Shown piece by piece: positions 38,201-45,689 of a stretch of 64,000 bases of DNA. The DNA is taken from assembly GCF_017654605.1 (NCBI RefSeq), contig NZ_CP072113.1, forward strand, positions 2,418,001 to 2,482,000. The letters are read 5' to 3'. Origin of the DNA: Yimella sp. cx-51. GTDB taxonomy: Bacteria; Actinomycetota; Actinomycetes; Actinomycetales; Dermatophilaceae. The notes beneath the pieces are model-generated. The model saw only the letters and a list, made by a program, of their open reading frames with translations, was not told the origin of the DNA and made no database searches. Numbering within the stretch: position 1 is the first letter of the stretch; the number at the start of each line of letters is the position of its first letter. The translations under genes were made by a program, and so were the position numbers.

Positions 38201-38274
38201 AAAGCGGCGAGCAGCCCGACCACCAACGACATGACACACAGGACCGCCGCGTTACGCAGACCGCGCGAAGACAT
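32272..38274 (-). CDS. 2000-residue membrane-anchored surface protein with Ig/cadherin-like and FN3 repeats
   Basis: An N-terminal helix (LRNAAVLCVMSLVVGLLAAF) acts as a signal anchor. Residues 60-330 are beta-rich, possibly a propeller. From about 390 to 1450 there are at least seven Ig/cadherin-like repeats, recognised by phrases such as LDNDSDPDGDVLV, LLNDTDANGDSL, LTNDFDPDGDKIT and LANDEDPDGSS. The Asp-rich turns could bind calcium. Five fibronectin-III-like repeats run from about 1465 to 1905 (TPTGVTARSQASKTATVSW; ASLTATAGKTSVALSW). A Cys-containing terminal domain (SVDCGGRTCTQVRLFGYAPN) closes the protein. There is no LPxTG. GAGG lies 9 bases before the ATG. It heads the MoxR-EccC gene chain and is probably the external component of the system or an adhesin. 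Confidence 0.85.
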   Translation of the reverse strand: MSSRGLRNAAVLCVMSLVVGLLAAFHQGVPTKDLKLNDGGVWVVNQALRLAAHLNYPSRTLDGGVQSTAATFDVDQSGNTIALRDTAAGGIQGINPATLVLASALRVPLGMSTSQGGDTLAIADPKAGKVWALDARTATEFSATSTPVVSGLPGARLVTGVDGAVNAVGTGGVLRRIARQGASWTAQDAGTMPGVTDVSKLVLTAVGDQMVALDTVRGEVHSAKGTVALGKAADAVLQQPGEAAAQVRLATATELISVPLDAGSPTRVAAGSVTAAGVPAAPVVVAGCTYAAWSGTGNYRRDCGDEAKSEARTVSALAGGGQLVYRVNRAVVVLNDIGNGDVYLVDKNMQKVNNWQDIRAQLEDQKKRDSKQSTTETTAQRSDADKDTNNRKPIALDDAYGVRAGTSVTLPALDNDSDPDGDVLVAKPTTSTPVGKVSAVRGGQALQIETNASATGAGTFRYAVSDGRGGTAEASVKVTVFPTSVQNPPISKRTSTLEIVQGGRVAYNVLQDWIDPEGDPIFLKSAASTKGATVTYNEQGSVTIVIDGTAAGTLNVPVVVSDGTKDASGSITVKVKSRGNVLPVANTDFVLAPAGVDVVVKPLLNDTDANGDSLRLVQAGPVPASGQGSLRVDNSSGTLTLNVAKAGTYYLPYTVSDGTGNSTGRIRVDVAAPGAKAQPPVAENDLAALPVGGSVLVPVLDNDVDPAGGVLVLQLLQLPTASSLQVEMVGREMVRVTAPGGLTGRQSFSYTVSNGQASATAAVAVVPVPPPATVSGPEARPDAATVRAGDIVTLDVLANDRSPGGLTLTLDQKLETVGSKPLGTAFVSAGKVRFLAGATPGDVHLTYTVRDSRANLASADVHITVRAADKQNAAPTPSPLTLRLLAGTTAKVAVPLDGIDPDGDSVTLLGVDRPAGKGTVTVVDGQLQYAALPSATGSDTFTYAVADRFGAKGTATVTVGIAPDSGQNQSPVAVADNVIARTGRQLSIPVLTNDFDPDGDKITVVAGSVKPVDGRTTAQATAVGPRVDLITPETVGVQRFYYEITDGRGGTGRGVLAVDVRKDAPLLAPVARDDIIAASTVANKKSVTVDVLANDEDPDGSSAALTLKTGAAGVQVTADRKLIVPVTDQRQLMLYEVTDPDGQVGRAVIVVPPATGLPPTLRLDRVPLTATAGAPLSISIPNYLTVRSGRSVQLQNASGVKTPAGAAVQVKDPRNLVFTADKTFAGPSSVTFPVTDGTTPNDPAGLTAVITIPITVKPAPNPPKAEASTPVIRPTAVQVAIGEAAVSVDVAAMVTDRDPGAMAGMQYRIGGAPAGFTASLNGRTLRVGASGNARVGQTGSIALTATSPSGKSATAPIPVTVVGSTRPPMTVLPADLTVKAGQSATVDITSYVTNPYADSGKPLTLVGAPVRASGQGSVTASGTRVTVSPAADATGQMSVTYRVADASGQVDRQVQGVIRVTVLGKPSTPTGVTARSQASKTATVSWTDGDNNGSPLTGHVVKWPGGQQNCGAGSSCTINGLPNGRPLTFSVMARNAVGDSGWSGSSAAVTPDAKPSAPASLTATAGKTSVALSWPAAVVDGTKVTKHTVTSSNGASRDNGTSTSLNWTGLPGGTGEICFSVTATNAAGTSEPGPRSCATPFDQPGAFAVNTPAVTEAPDHTSNSVSVSWSPANANGSPVTYSVAWSGGTTQCQNQAATTCSFNVTATGTISVKVTAKNAGGESVAQVSGVNVARRVGSPTSVTARATGTDGQIAVTASGAAGNGNTVTYQARNGAGAWVNLPGGSGNVGGFTNGQAVQVSVRAVGDRSGPGNEVSAPAATPYGRPTAPQPSCSASGAQDIACSWSGGSGNGRPATYALTRDASGGVSDSGSYTFSSVGYSTTRTLCVRVTQAESGATDEKCASATSAAEPPPPVYRGDYQTRSVDCGGRTCTQVRLFGYAPNSRVRCAAGSSGPGYRAWEWVGNVDGNGNHDWISNANVGSTSLFYGAISDPAHDFCSPN

Positions 38275-38398
38275 GTGCCACTACCTCAGTTCTGTCAGGA
38301 CCAGAGCACACATTCGCTCACTCCGGCTTCGGTGGGCAGTCGGGAGAAACCAGGACAATTCGCGGCTTGCGGACTGACGTGATCCGGCTGAGCTTGGT

Positions 38399-39082
38399 TC
38401 AGAGGTCGAGGTATCCGTCACGAGCTGCTTCTCGCAAGGAGCCGTACATGTTCGGCACCGGACGCCCCAGCGCTGCATACCGAGCAGCGATGCGCTGGAA
38501 GTAGGTTTCGACGGTGCTCGAAGCCACGGGCTGCGGTAGCGACTTCCCGATCGCCTTCTTCGGCACGCCCGCAGCCAACTGCTCTAGCACCTCGACCTCT
38601 CTGGGCGCCAGGCCCGCGAGCACTGATGGGTCGGTGAGGAGCGCCTCGGCAAAGTGACCGCTGGTGGCGAACTGGCCGGCGGCTACCTGCCGGACCGCTT
38701 CGACCAGGTCTTCCTCGCGATCGGACTTCAGCGCCAAGCCACTGGCTCCAGCGAGCACCAAGCGCCGCAGGAGCGCCGGACGGTTCTCAGCCGTGAACAG
38801 CAGCACCCTCAAACCGAGTTCGGTGAGTGCTCGGACGTTGTCCTCTGCACGGCTACCGTCGTTGAGGTCGATGTCGAGGAGCACCACATCTGGGTGAGCC
38901 ACTCGCGTCCAGTCGATGTCGCGCACGCTGGTCACCAGGAAGTCGACCGTGACCTCTGGTGCGAGTTCGCAGATCACGGCGATGATGCCACGCAGCACCA
39001 CAGGGTGGTCGTCGATAGCGGCCAACCTGATCTGCGCGCTTTGAGCTGACGGCGCAACGGCTGCAACGGGTTCAGTGGTCAC
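38399..39082 (-). CDS. NarL-family response regulator
   Basis: 227 residues. The receiver domain has the acidic pair IDDHPVVL, the phosphoacceptor Asp in DVVLLDIDLNDGS (about residue 70), and LFTA plus the conserved Lys in LALKSD. The C-terminal LuxR-type HTH is LAPREVEVLEQLAAGVPKKA followed by TVETYFQRIAARYAALG. The GTG start overlaps the histidine kinase stop (GTGA), so the two form a coupled pair. It lies directly upstream of the 2000-residue protein gene, across a 124-base gap that may hold its binding site. Confidence 0.92.
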   Translation of the reverse strand: MTTEPVAAVAPSAQSAQIRLAAIDDHPVVLRGIIAVICELAPEVTVDFLVTSVRDIDWTRVAHPDVVLLDIDLNDGSRAEDNVRALTELGLRVLLFTAENRPALLRRLVLAGASGLALKSDREEDLVEAVRQVAAGQFATSGHFAEALLTDPSVLAGLAPREVEVLEQLAAGVPKKAIGKSLPQPVASSTVETYFQRIAARYAALGRPVPNMYGSLREAARDGYLDL

Positions 39083-41343
39083 CGTTCAATCGTCCCCAGC
39101 CCCGACGCCGGCGCACGTCCTGTTTTCTCCGGACTCGCCGTGACCGCAAGCTTGTCGACGTTGGACAGAACAACCGGCGAGGAGCTCAACTTCAGGTAGC
39201 TCAGGTTGTCTGTCATCAGGCGAGTGGTGGTGTCTTCCAGTGCTTGCCACCGGTCGAAGACCGACTGCGCAAAGGGCGTCACCGTGATTGAAGTCAGCGA
39301 ACCGGACCCACGTGGCGTGGCAGAAACAACGACGCGCCACCCTTCACTGACTTCGGACTCGAGGATGCGTAGAGCCTCCAGAACGAGGGCATCCTGCGTG
39401 GCACTGAGATCGGCGTTACGAGCCAGCGTGACGGCCGCGCCACGCACCCGGAGGTCCTCGACAACTGGTCGCTGGGCAGCCGTCCACTCCGCCCTACCTG
39501 CACCGAGGCCGTCCCGCACCCGCGCCTCGTAGACGGCTGCGAGCCGTTGCACCGATTCGTCGTGTGGATCGAGCTGTCCGTCGGCGATGTCGTGGAGGAA
39601 GGGCGCGATTCGGTCTCGAAGGCCGCTGACGCGTTGCAGTGCGAGCGCCTCTCTCGTGCTGGCCTCGATCTCCCGTCGGTAACTCTCGATTTCGCGTGCT
39701 TCAGCCTGCTTCATCTGCTCCGACAGACGACGGCCCAGCCTGACGGCAACAGCCAGGCCCCCTACCCCGATGATCGGGGTCGCGATTGCCGGACCGAGTC
39801 GAATCAGCATGTCGCCATCGGCACCGCGCGCCACCATCGTCAGTACCGGCGTGACCACTTGAGCGATGCACACCGGCATCGCTTGGCGCAACGGTCGGGA
39901 GGCGACCACGAGGGGCAGAAGGATGATGGTCGACCCAGCCAGCCAGTACTGCGCGGGATCAGCGGTTTCCATGTCGAAGGTGAAGCCACCCACGGCACTG
40001 ATGGCGAGCGACAGGAGCGCAAGCAGAACCGCACCCGGTGTACCGGGACTTGAATGCCGGTAGCCGATCGACGCGGCCAGCCACACCCCCACCAGGAGGA
40101 ACGAGAGCCCGAGAGCCAATGTCGGCCTGGCCACCGTGTGGACCATGACCAAGCACTGCGCGACCACCAGGGCCGCGTACGGCGCCGTCACCAAGAAGAT
40201 CGTCCGGCGGGCGTCGATGCGGTCGAGCCAGTCGGTGACTGGTGGCGACGGAGGTTGCCACGAGAGCGTGACCGTCGTTCCAGCGCCTGAGGAGGTGATT
40301 TCGGCCGTGCCGCCGACTTCTTGCGTCCGGGCGAGGATACTGCGGCTCACGCCATATCGACCGGGCGGCAAGTGTTCGACATCAAAACCGCGCCCGCGAT
40401 CGATGATGTGTATTCGGGTGCGCCGACCCGCGGAGTCGATGCGCACCTGCGCTTCCGACTCACCGCTGTGCAAGCGCACATTTCGTAGCGCCTCACGCAC
40501 GGCAGCAGCGAACGCAGTGGCGACAGCCGAGGGAACATGTCCGGCACCACCAGTGACGGCCACCGTGAGTCCTGATTCATCGGCAATGCGTTCAACCTGT
40601 TCGGCCAACGCCAAAGCAGGCTCGGGACGCGCAAGACGTTCCACGTCCCGGGCGGCCTGAGCGGCTGCTGCTCTCACTTCCGGTTTGTTGAGCCGATCCC
40701 CCAACACCACTGCTTTGAGCGCATGGGCGATGCCGTCGTGCAGGAAATGGTCGACCCAACGGGCGTCGGCGGCCATGGCGACAGACCGCGCCTCGCGTCG
40801 TTGCTGCGCCACACTCGCGCCGGCGCGACGGTCGTTGGCCGATGCGACCTTGTACATCCTGTGGCCCAGCAGAATGACGGCGACAATCGCGGCCCAGCGG
40901 CCGAACTCGTCAACCAATAGCAGGTGCGCCCCCCGCCCCGAACCGTCGCTGTTCAAGACCAGGATTCGAACGCCCGTGACGACTGCCAGCGCAGGCAGCG
41001 ACCAGAGCAACGGTAGGGATGCCCCAATGCACAGCATGTACAACGAAAGGAACAGCGTCGTGGTGGTTGCCTCTGGACTGACAACGACCACCACCAAGGT
41101 GGACAGCCATACGAAGAGCCCGACGAGTGGGTGAAAGCCGAATCGCAGCACCAGCAGGGCCGCAATGAAGACCAGCGGCAGTTGAGCAACTATGTCCCAG
41201 GGCAGATTCGTCGGATGTGCGGCGATCGTCGGCCAATCAGCCAGCACGAAGAACGCGCAGCCTGCGGCGAACACCCCACGCAATGCCCGATCCACGCTCG
41301 CTGTCCACGCGTCCACGGGGCCGACCGTAGCGAGAGACAGCAT
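39079..41343 (-). CDS. Histidine kinase with tandem sensor-kinase units, the second degenerate
   Basis: About 754 residues. The first unit has membrane helices (residues 20-165), a phosphoacceptor box WVDHFLHDGIAHALK (His near 202), and an ATP-binding domain with EALRNVRLHS and HIIDRGRGFDVEHLPPGRYG. This is followed by SWQPPSPP and then a second membrane block (about 385-560). After that comes a second, weaker kinase-like part with LRDRIAPFLHDIADGQL and LVLEALRILESEVSEG; no glycine boxes remain. I chose the ATG at 41343 because GAGG lies 6 bases upstream; an ATG ten codons earlier has no ribosome binding site. The first unit resembles NarX/DesK-type kinases and should phosphorylate the regulator encoded next. 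Confidence 0.85.
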   Translation of the reverse strand: MLSLATVGPVDAWTASVDRALRGVFAAGCAFFVLADWPTIAAHPTNLPWDIVAQLPLVFIAALLVLRFGFHPLVGLFVWLSTLVVVVVSPEATTTTLFLSLYMLCIGASLPLLWSLPALAVVTGVRILVLNSDGSGRGAHLLLVDEFGRWAAIVAVILLGHRMYKVASANDRRAGASVAQQRREARSVAMAADARWVDHFLHDGIAHALKAVVLGDRLNKPEVRAAAAQAARDVERLARPEPALALAEQVERIADESGLTVAVTGGAGHVPSAVATAFAAAVREALRNVRLHSGESEAQVRIDSAGRRTRIHIIDRGRGFDVEHLPPGRYGVSRSILARTQEVGGTAEITSSGAGTTVTLSWQPPSPPVTDWLDRIDARRTIFLVTAPYAALVVAQCLVMVHTVARPTLALGLSFLLVGVWLAASIGYRHSSPGTPGAVLLALLSLAISAVGGFTFDMETADPAQYWLAGSTIILLPLVVASRPLRQAMPVCIAQVVTPVLTMVARGADGDMLIRLGPAIATPIIGVGGLAVAVRLGRRLSEQMKQAEAREIESYRREIEASTREALALQRVSGLRDRIAPFLHDIADGQLDPHDESVQRLAAVYEARVRDGLGAGRAEWTAAQRPVVEDLRVRGAAVTLARNADLSATQDALVLEALRILESEVSEGWRVVVSATPRGSGSLTSITVTPFAQSVFDRWQALEDTTTRLMTDNLSYLKLSSSPVVLSNVDKLAVTASPEKTGRAPASGLGTIER

Positions 41344-41538
41344 GACTCGCCTCGATATTGCGGCGCTAGGCATTTACCGAAAGAAGTCAGCGATCGCTAC
41401 TGATCCGTGGTAATGACTATGCCTTCAATGAGGAGTCGCACAGCAATTCCTTTCGGCGGCTACGACTGCACTATGACAAACAACGTATCCACAAGAGTGC
41501 CCGATGAACTGCACAATGCGAACGATTCGCCCACTCGA

Positions 41539-41574
41539 GCCTGATCGACATCCCGCGAGGAATACCGATCAGGC
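41539..41574 (-). terminator. Hairpin after the zinc-ribbon/PQQ gene
   Basis: A 9-bp perfect stem, GCCTGATCG / CGATCAGGC, has an 18-base loop. It begins 20 bases past the stop at 41595, before the histidine kinase gene. It would separate the two upstream zinc-ribbon genes from the rest of the block. Confidence 0.5.
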
Positions 41575-41594
41575 ACGAGGGCGCGATCGGTGCA

Positions 41595-43283
41595 TCAGTG
41601 GACGTAGGAAACCGAAGTGTCGTTCGACACAGCCAGGCCATTGGACGTCAGCTCAGGCGATACGGAGATCGACACACCGCCACCTCCGCTTTCCCCATCG
41701 CTGGGCATCTCCGGAAGCGCGGTCGTGAACTTCGGCTGACCGTCCTTGACGTCGTACCCTACGAGCGAGCGTGCGCTGCTCACGGCAAGCTTGCCGTCGG
41801 CACACCACGCTCCGCGCGAGTCGGCCGCTTGGATCGTCCACTTCGGTGCACCCTTGTCATCGATTCCGAAGTAGCTCGAACCCTGCGACGAAATGATCGT
41901 TCCGCCGCAGTAGAAGGCCGGTGAACCCTGCAACTGGTACTTGATGGTGGTGGGCTTGTCCGAGTTGACCACCTGATAGGTCGTGGAGTCACTGGTCGAA
42001 GTGCCGAGCACCAGCGGCGGTGTCTTGTCGTATGACCGGAAACCCCCCACCTGATCTTGAGCCACGAGCGACTTGCCGACCGACAACGGACCGTTCTCGG
42101 TGGCTTGGCTGATCACCTTGCCGCCGCCGAAGCCGACGATCTTACCCATCTCAGCCGGCTGCAGTTCACCGGAGGAGTCGTCGAGGATCAACTGCTTACC
42201 TGAGGAGTCAGAGCCGTACAGATACAGCTTTCCCTCGTACACCGCGCCGTATGCGTTCTGATCCTTGCCGAGCACGAGGAGCTTGTTCCAGTTGGCTTTA
42301 CCGTTGTCGCCGAACTTACTCATGGTGTTGGCGCCGGAGCTCGAATCGTTGGTGGCTGCAACGTACGCCGCGTGCGGGGTAACAGCGGCGAAGGCTGCGC
42401 TCTGCCCGCTGCTCGGCACCGGGATCGACGAAACCGACTTTCCGTTACTGAGGTCGTAGGTCACCAAGGTCGACGGCGACGGCGCGCTTGAGGAGGACGA
42501 ATCAGAACTATCGCTCGACCCACTCGCGGCTGCGGATTTGGTCAAGCACCACAAGCGCAACTCACCGGCCACACACTGAACAGTCTGACCTTCAGGGAAC
42601 TTGACGGTCCACTTTGTGGTGCCTGCAGTGTCGACTCCGGCGAGCAGATGAGTACTCGTCGTCTGATAGGTATCGGTGTTGGTCTGCGATTTGGTCACGT
42701 TGGCCAAAACCCAGTCTCCAGCTTGGGTGGCGTAGCCGAAACAGGTCGGTCCGTCAGTCGTCCCATCCGACGAGGACGATGCCGGGCACCCGAAATCCGG
42801 GGCAATCTGAGCGAACGTCTTGCTCCACTTCAAGGCAGGCTGGTTCGACAAGGACAGGGTGTCTCTGGAGGTGCCTGCATCACCGGCCTTCGAGCCATCG
42901 GGCCAGAACAGCAACGCAGCACTCGCACCGATCGCGAGGGTCGCTGCGACACCCGCGGCCAGCCACAGTTTGCTGAGTCCCCTTGACCTGCGTGCACCAG
43001 GATCCGCGGCGGCCCCGGTGACCGGCGTGGTAGCGCCCGACGTCTCCGATTCCGAGACGACCACCTGCTGTGGCGACGACTCCGACGACCATTGCCGCCG
43101 CTCGTCCGGATGCTGACTTCGCGCCGAGGATTCACCAGTCGAAACAGGGTCGACCGCGCGGATCGGAGCAACCTGCGTTTCGCCACCGAACTCGTCGCCT
43201 GGGACGTCGGTCACTGCTGAACCGCACGAGGCGCAGAAACGTGCTTTGCCGGCCAACCGCTGGCCGCACTCACCACAGAACAT
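41595..43283 (-). CDS. Zinc-ribbon membrane protein with PQQ-like extracellular propeller
   Basis: 562 residues. The zinc ribbon MFCGECGQRLAGKARFCASC is at residues 1-20. A charged linker and one membrane helix (LWLAAGVAATLAIGASAALLFW, about 105-127) follow. The extracellular part of about 430 residues has repeated strands of PQQ/WD-like type (TKWTVKFPEG, NGKANWNKLLVLG, GAPKWTIQAADSRGAWC, GYDVKDGQPKFTT) and six scattered cysteines. The start is the ATG at 43283, with GGAG 6 bases before it. It follows the PASTA/NPCBM gene by 44 bases. The propeller may sense or bind an envelope ligand; the true function is unknown. Confidence 0.78.
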   Translation of the reverse strand: MFCGECGQRLAGKARFCASCGSAVTDVPGDEFGGETQVAPIRAVDPVSTGESSARSQHPDERRQWSSESSPQQVVVSESETSGATTPVTGAAADPGARRSRGLSKLWLAAGVAATLAIGASAALLFWPDGSKAGDAGTSRDTLSLSNQPALKWSKTFAQIAPDFGCPASSSSDGTTDGPTCFGYATQAGDWVLANVTKSQTNTDTYQTTSTHLLAGVDTAGTTKWTVKFPEGQTVQCVAGELRLWCLTKSAAASGSSDSSDSSSSSAPSPSTLVTYDLSNGKSVSSIPVPSSGQSAAFAAVTPHAAYVAATNDSSSGANTMSKFGDNGKANWNKLLVLGKDQNAYGAVYEGKLYLYGSDSSGKQLILDDSSGELQPAEMGKIVGFGGGKVISQATENGPLSVGKSLVAQDQVGGFRSYDKTPPLVLGTSTSDSTTYQVVNSDKPTTIKYQLQGSPAFYCGGTIISSQGSSYFGIDDKGAPKWTIQAADSRGAWCADGKLAVSSARSLVGYDVKDGQPKFTTALPEMPSDGESGGGGVSISVSPELTSNGLAVSNDTSVSYVH

Positions 43284-43327
43284 CGTCATCTCCAATGTGG
43301 GGAAGTAAGGGTCAATTCGCCCGGTTG

Positions 43328-44467
43328 CTATTCGGTCGAGGTCGGGCTGGGCACCTCAGAGCTGAGTCCGAGCAGGCGTGGGTTACCGAGAACCACCGAG
43401 GACGACTCATCTCCTGAGCACTCCGACTTGTTGACCTTGATCTCCAGCCGCAGCACCTTGGTGACATCGATGTCCAGGTCGTACGTCTGCCCGAACGCGA
43501 TCGTCTTCGACCAGAGCTTCTTGCCGTCACCGAAGACCTCGACAAGTGCGGTGTTGGTAGAGGAGGTGGAGGAATCGTCTTGTCCCACAGTTGCTTTCAG
43601 CTGGCGGTAATACGTACCAAGGTTGTAGGACGCAGTCTGTCCAGAGTCCCCGCCACAGATCCTCTGGTTGACGGCGTGGGGATAGCTCTTGCCCTTGATG
43701 GTCGCCGCATCCTTGCTGAACGCTCCACTGACCGCGGTCAACTCATCGACGTACTGGATGACAGCCTGCTCGGCGACCGTGATGGTCACCGCCGTGCCCG
43801 TCGGATCGCCCGCCTTGACCGACTGAGCGATCACAGTGCCGGCTGCGCCGTCCTCCACGAGCGACTGCTTCTCGGTGACAGTCACACCCGGGAGCAGAGC
43901 TCGCACCTCGCCCGAGGTTTTCCCGGACAGGTCGGGCATTGTGGTCGGTGCCGTCGGGGCCTGCGACGTCGAGGTCGGTTCCTGCGCTGAGCTGTCACTC
44001 GTCGCTGCGGACGCGTCCGAAGACGTCTGCGTGGCCGTTCCTCCCACGCTCGATCGCGATGTCGATGCGCCAGGGCCAGCGTCGGTCGAGGTGTCGTCCT
44101 TCTTGCCGAGCAGCGTGAATGCCAGCACACCAGCTATAGCGACCGCAGTGATCCCGGCGATCGACGCAATCACTTTCGACTTCGAGTTCGAGCCTTCTGG
44201 TTCGTGGCTCGACTGGTGAGCAGGACGGCCAGATGTGGGCGCTGCAGATGCGGGCGGAGCACTCACCTTTGGGTAGACATCTGTGCGGTCCGGTTGCCCT
44301 CCGGCTGCTGCCTGAGCGTTCCCGGGCGTGTGCGCAGCCGTCGACGGGAGCTGCGCCGTGTGGTCGCTGGCTGATCCTCCCGAATCAATCGTCGGCACCG
44401 GCGCACCACACCGCCGACAGAACTTCGCCCCAGAACCGAGTTCGCCCCCGCAGTTCTGACAACTCAT
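43328..44467 (-). CDS. Zinc-ribbon membrane protein with PASTA and NPCBM-like domains
   Basis: 379 residues. The ribbon MSCQNCGGELGSGAKFCRRC opens the protein. One membrane helix (VIASIAGITAVAIAGVLAFTLL) lies near 105-127, followed by a Ser/Thr stalk. A single PASTA domain follows (MPDLSGKTSGEVRALLPGVT to GTAVTITVAE). The C-terminus is an NPCBM-like beta-sandwich (YNLGTYYRQLKATVGQDDSS, ALVEVFGDGKKLWSKTIAFG). PASTA domains bind uncrosslinked peptidoglycan or lipid II and NPCBM folds bind sugars. This protein may therefore watch the cell wall. GGGGAACGA precedes the ATG at 44467. It is the most upstream gene of the block. Confidence 0.8.
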   Translation of the reverse strand: MSCQNCGGELGSGAKFCRRCGAPVPTIDSGGSASDHTAQLPSTAAHTPGNAQAAAGGQPDRTDVYPKVSAPPASAAPTSGRPAHQSSHEPEGSNSKSKVIASIAGITAVAIAGVLAFTLLGKKDDTSTDAGPGASTSRSSVGGTATQTSSDASAATSDSSAQEPTSTSQAPTAPTTMPDLSGKTSGEVRALLPGVTVTEKQSLVEDGAAGTVIAQSVKAGDPTGTAVTITVAEQAVIQYVDELTAVSGAFSKDAATIKGKSYPHAVNQRICGGDSGQTASYNLGTYYRQLKATVGQDDSSTSSTNTALVEVFGDGKKLWSKTIAFGQTYDLDIDVTKVLRLEIKVNKSECSGDESSSVVLGNPRLLGLSSEVPSPTSTE

Positions 44468-44615
44468 TCGTTCCCCTTTCAAGCAGGACCGATGATTGCC
44501 CGGTCAACCGCCGGGGCCAGACTATGAAGCCTGCGGGTGGTTGGCTTGTCCGTAAAACTCCCTACACGGGTGGTCACAGCGACGGCCTCTGGGTCGCTTC
44601 CGTCCGCTAGCGAGC

Positions 44616-45689
44616 TCAGCTCGGGTAGATCTCCACAGCCGTTGCCTTGACGCTGAAGTGCACCCGCTTGCCCGGATACAGATCGAGCTCCGCGACCGAG
44701 GAAGCGGTCAGGTCGGCCAGCAGTGTGTGTCCGGACGCATCCGTCGCGCGCACCCGCACCTGCGCGTCCCGTGGTTCCAGCTCAGTGACCGTGACCGGGA
44801 AGGAGTTACGCGGGCTGCCGTGAGCAGCGTCCTCGTAGACCGCGACGACATTCGGGCTGAAGACCGCGACCGCCTCGGCACCGGCGGTGAGCGGACTGCT
44901 CGGGACGCCGGCGACGGGCACCCGCCCTGCGGCGTCCACCAGTTCGGTGGCAGAGGTAGCGATGCCGCGCACGAGGTTGACGCCGGCGATCCGAGCGGTG
45001 AAGGGGTTGCGGGGTTTCTGGATCACCTGCTCGGTGGTGCCCGACTCCACAATGCGTCCGCCGTCCATGACGATCACCCGGGTGGCCAGCAGTAATGCGT
45101 CCAACAGATCGTGGGTGACGATCAGTGCCGGCCGGTCGGCCAGCACCCGTCCGAGCACCCGTCGCAGTGCGGGTGCAGCGCCGACGTCGAGATTCGCCAT
45201 CGGTTCGTCGAGCAACAGCAGTCCGGACCCGGCGGCGAGCGCCCGGGCAATCGCGACCCGTTGCGCCTGCCCGCCGGACAACTGGGCCGGACGACGGTCA
45301 GCGAACTCAGCGGCATCGACCTCCGCCAACCACCGCATCGCCTCCGACCGAGCGGCTTTCACCTTCATCCCCCGCGCCCGCGGGCCGAAGGCCACGTTGT
45401 CGACCACGCTGAGGTGCGGGAAGAGCAACGGGTCTTGCGCCAGCAACGCGATGCCCCGCGCATGCGGCGGCAACCAGGTGCCGCGACCGTTGCGAAGGTC
45501 GTAGAGCGTGCGATCACCGAGCGTGGCAGTGCCGGAATCGGGCCGGAGCACACCGGCGAGGACCGACAACAGTGTCGACTTGCCCGCACCGTTGGGTCCG
45601 AGCACTGCCACCCGCTCCCCCGGTGCGAGCTCCAGATCAACCTCGAGGTGTCTGGCTGCCAGACGTGCGCTCGCGGTCAGGTGACTCAT
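44616..45689 (-). CDS. modC: Molybdate ABC transporter ATP-binding protein
   Basis: 357 residues. Walker A is [12 protein letters not shown], the signature is [15 protein letters not shown], Walker B is [12 protein letters not shown], and the H-loop is [14 protein letters not shown]. The C-terminal 120 residues form a TOBE-type oxyanion-binding region ([20 protein letters not shown]), as in ModC. The ATG overlaps the modB stop (ATGA). It energises uptake of molybdate for molybdenum cofactor enzymes. Confidence 0.92.
   Translation of the reverse strand: MSHLTASARLAARHLEVDLELAPGERVAVLGPNGAGKSTLLSVLAGVLRPDSGTATLGDRTLYDLRNGRGTWLPPHARGIALLAQDPLLFPHLSVVDNVAFGPRARGMKVKAARSEAMRWLAEVDAAEFADRRPAQLSGGQAQRVAIARALAAGSGLLLLDEPMANLDVGAAPALRRVLGRVLADRPALIVTHDLLDALLLATRVIVMDGGRIVESGTTEQVIQKPRNPFTARIAGVNLVRGIATSATELVDAAGRVPVAGVPSSPLTAGAEAVAVFSPNVVAVYEDAAHGSPRNSFPVTVTELEPRDAQVRVRATDASGHTLLADLTASSVAELDLYPGKRVHFSVKATAVEIYPS

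Noticed and set aside
32272-38274. Repeated GC-rich motifs in the 2000-residue gene as a CRISPR or tandem DNA repeat
   Set aside because: The repeats are at protein level with varied DNA and unequal length; no fixed spacers.
41473-41544. 23-codon plus-strand frame reading MTNNVSTRVPDELHNANDSP
   Set aside because: It resembles the start of a ribbon-helix-helix protein but stops at once, with no continuation in another frame; too short to support.
13208-44467. Prophage or integrative element boundaries around the block
   Set aside because: No integrase, transposase, tRNA site or flanking direct repeats were seen.
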